In this document: positions 62,927-64,000 of the stretch, one piece after another
Layout of the letters: the number at the start of each line of letters is the position of its first letter
Position numbering within the stretch: position 1 is the stretch's first letter
Assembly (NCBI RefSeq): GCF_958450345.1
Contig: NC_088782.1
Location: 5,527,501 to 5,591,500, forward strand
Length of the DNA stretch: 64,000 nucleotides
Origin: Calliphora vicina
Taxonomy: Eukaryota; Arthropoda; Insecta; Diptera; Calliphoridae
Direction: 5' to 3'
Notes under the pieces: generated by a model
The model's database searches: none
The model's input: the letters and a program-made list of their open reading frames with translations, nothing else
Told to the model about the DNA's origin: nothing
Made by a program: the position numbers and the translations under genes

Positions 62927-64000
62927 GTACATATGTAACAACAATTTTTCAATTTTTAACTACTACCAATACAAAACACATTAACAAAAAATATATAAAT
63001 AAATTGGATATCTTTTTTAATACAAATTATGATTATTATTATTATTATGAAATCAAATATATAATTTTATAATTTTTATTTTATTTTAATTTTGTTGTTA
63101 CAACATTTTAAGTTTTAAATTAACTGTTCACTTACAAAAGATGCAATAAGAAAAGATTTACGAATTCAAATAACTAAAAAAGTTAAATATAATCAAACCA
63201 AAGAAATAAATAAATTATTTCGTGTAAATTTTAATTTCAGTTTTTTTGTTAAATAACACGCCTTAATCGATGTCATTTTTGGTTGATTTTTTTATTAAAT
63301 TGCATATTTTTACATTTTTGTTTTTTTTGTTTTCAATTTCAATTGATTTAAAAATTTAAGAAAAGTTATTTTTGTTGTCAAAACACTTTAATATGTACGA
63401 TACATTTTAGCGCTTTTGAGCAATTCAAACGTATACGTTTTTCTTTTTGAATATTTAAAAACACAATAATTCAACATAACTTTGCAAAAAAAATGTATAA
63501 AATCAAATAATAAATTTCGCATTCACCACAAATATCAAAATATCAAAATATTCAAAGCTTGATCTTGTTTTTCTCTCTCGCTCGCTCTCTCTCTCAAACT
63601 CGCTGTCTCACTTTGGTCTTATTGTGTTTTGAGTTCAAACTCTAAAGTTTGGATTAAAGTTGAAAATAATTCAAACGTTTAAGCTAATTGAAATATGATT
63701 TCTTTGATAAAAAGCATTATAGTTGTTGTTACAACAATATATACGTTAATACTTACATACTAACAATTTGAATAATTCGGTGTCTATTTAATATATTATA
63801 AATATTTTCAAATAAATGGTATACAAAAGTTTTTTTTTTAAAAACCAAGTATAATTCACTAACCACTAATTTATAGCTATAACTATAATATATACTCTTT
63901 AACTAACTCTGTCATACTCTTTCTTCTTCCACTTTCTCTCTCTATAACTCTCTCTCTAACTGTCTTTATATATATTTAAATCTTTCATCATTGTAAGATT
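62927..64000. other. Rdl: Start of the intron after exon 3; CT-rich tracts
   Basis: No exon was recognised up to the window end. CT-rich simple repeats lie at about 63,568-63,612 and 63,918-63,962. Confidence 0.6.

Noticed and set aside
63568..63612. CT-rich array resembling a repeat array or CRISPR-like spacing
   Set aside because: Simple CT/CTCG repeat with no unique spacers; eukaryotic simple sequence.

Overview
The window is AT-rich genomic DNA from a higher fly. The only cellular gene I can identify is the 5' part of Rdl (Resistance to dieldrin), the insect GABA-gated chloride channel subunit, on the + strand. The peptide read from the exons matches the Drosophila Rdl N-terminus from the Gly-Gly-Ser-Met-Leu-Gly-Asp segment onward, while the signal-peptide region differs. 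Together with a very large first intron and a repeat load typical of big dipteran genomes, this suggests a calyptrate fly such as a blowfly or house-fly relative. The species is inferred, not proven.

Layout. 1-11,922: upstream of the start codon. It holds nested transposons, solo LTRs, a Tc1-like element (8153-9783), a foldback element (9998-10817), and two CAA/CA-rich, TE-poor stretches (about 5440-7690 and 11,221-11,922); the second directly precedes the ATG and is probably 5' leader. 11,923-12,056: Rdl exon 1. 12,057-55,325: a 43,269-bp intron 1 crowded with transposons (at least five hAT relics, a Transib-type element with 5-bp target duplication, a piggyBac-type MITE, a D41D-like mariner relic, solo LTRs, foldbacks and several dispersed repeat families). 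55,326-55,423: exon 2. 55,836-55,903 and 62,859-62,926: two alternative versions of exon 3, 6,955 bp apart. The rest of the gene (remaining extracellular domain, four membrane segments, intracellular loop) lies beyond 64,000.

How it works together. Exon 1 encodes the signal peptide region, exon 2 the start of the extracellular domain with an N-glycosylation sequon, and exon 3 the strand before the first agonist-binding loop. The two exon-3 copies are both 68 nt with the same phase. They differ at 17 nucleotides but only 2 residues, and share an unusual GTACAT donor. Using both would create a stop at 62,922-62,924, so they must be mutually exclusive. This matches the known alternative exon 3 of insect Rdl.

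I found no undescribed multi-gene system. The most informative new material is the nested transposon record in intron 1. A hAT relic sits inside a Transib element, which sits inside an older repeat. A piggyBac-type MITE sits inside one hAT copy, and a paralogous copy shows the empty TTAA site. A near-perfect 470-bp palindrome lies within the Rdl primary transcript. No tRNA, rRNA, CRISPR array or further cellular gene was recognised. The many short ORFs outside the listed features look like chance reading frames in AT-rich DNA or transposon debris.
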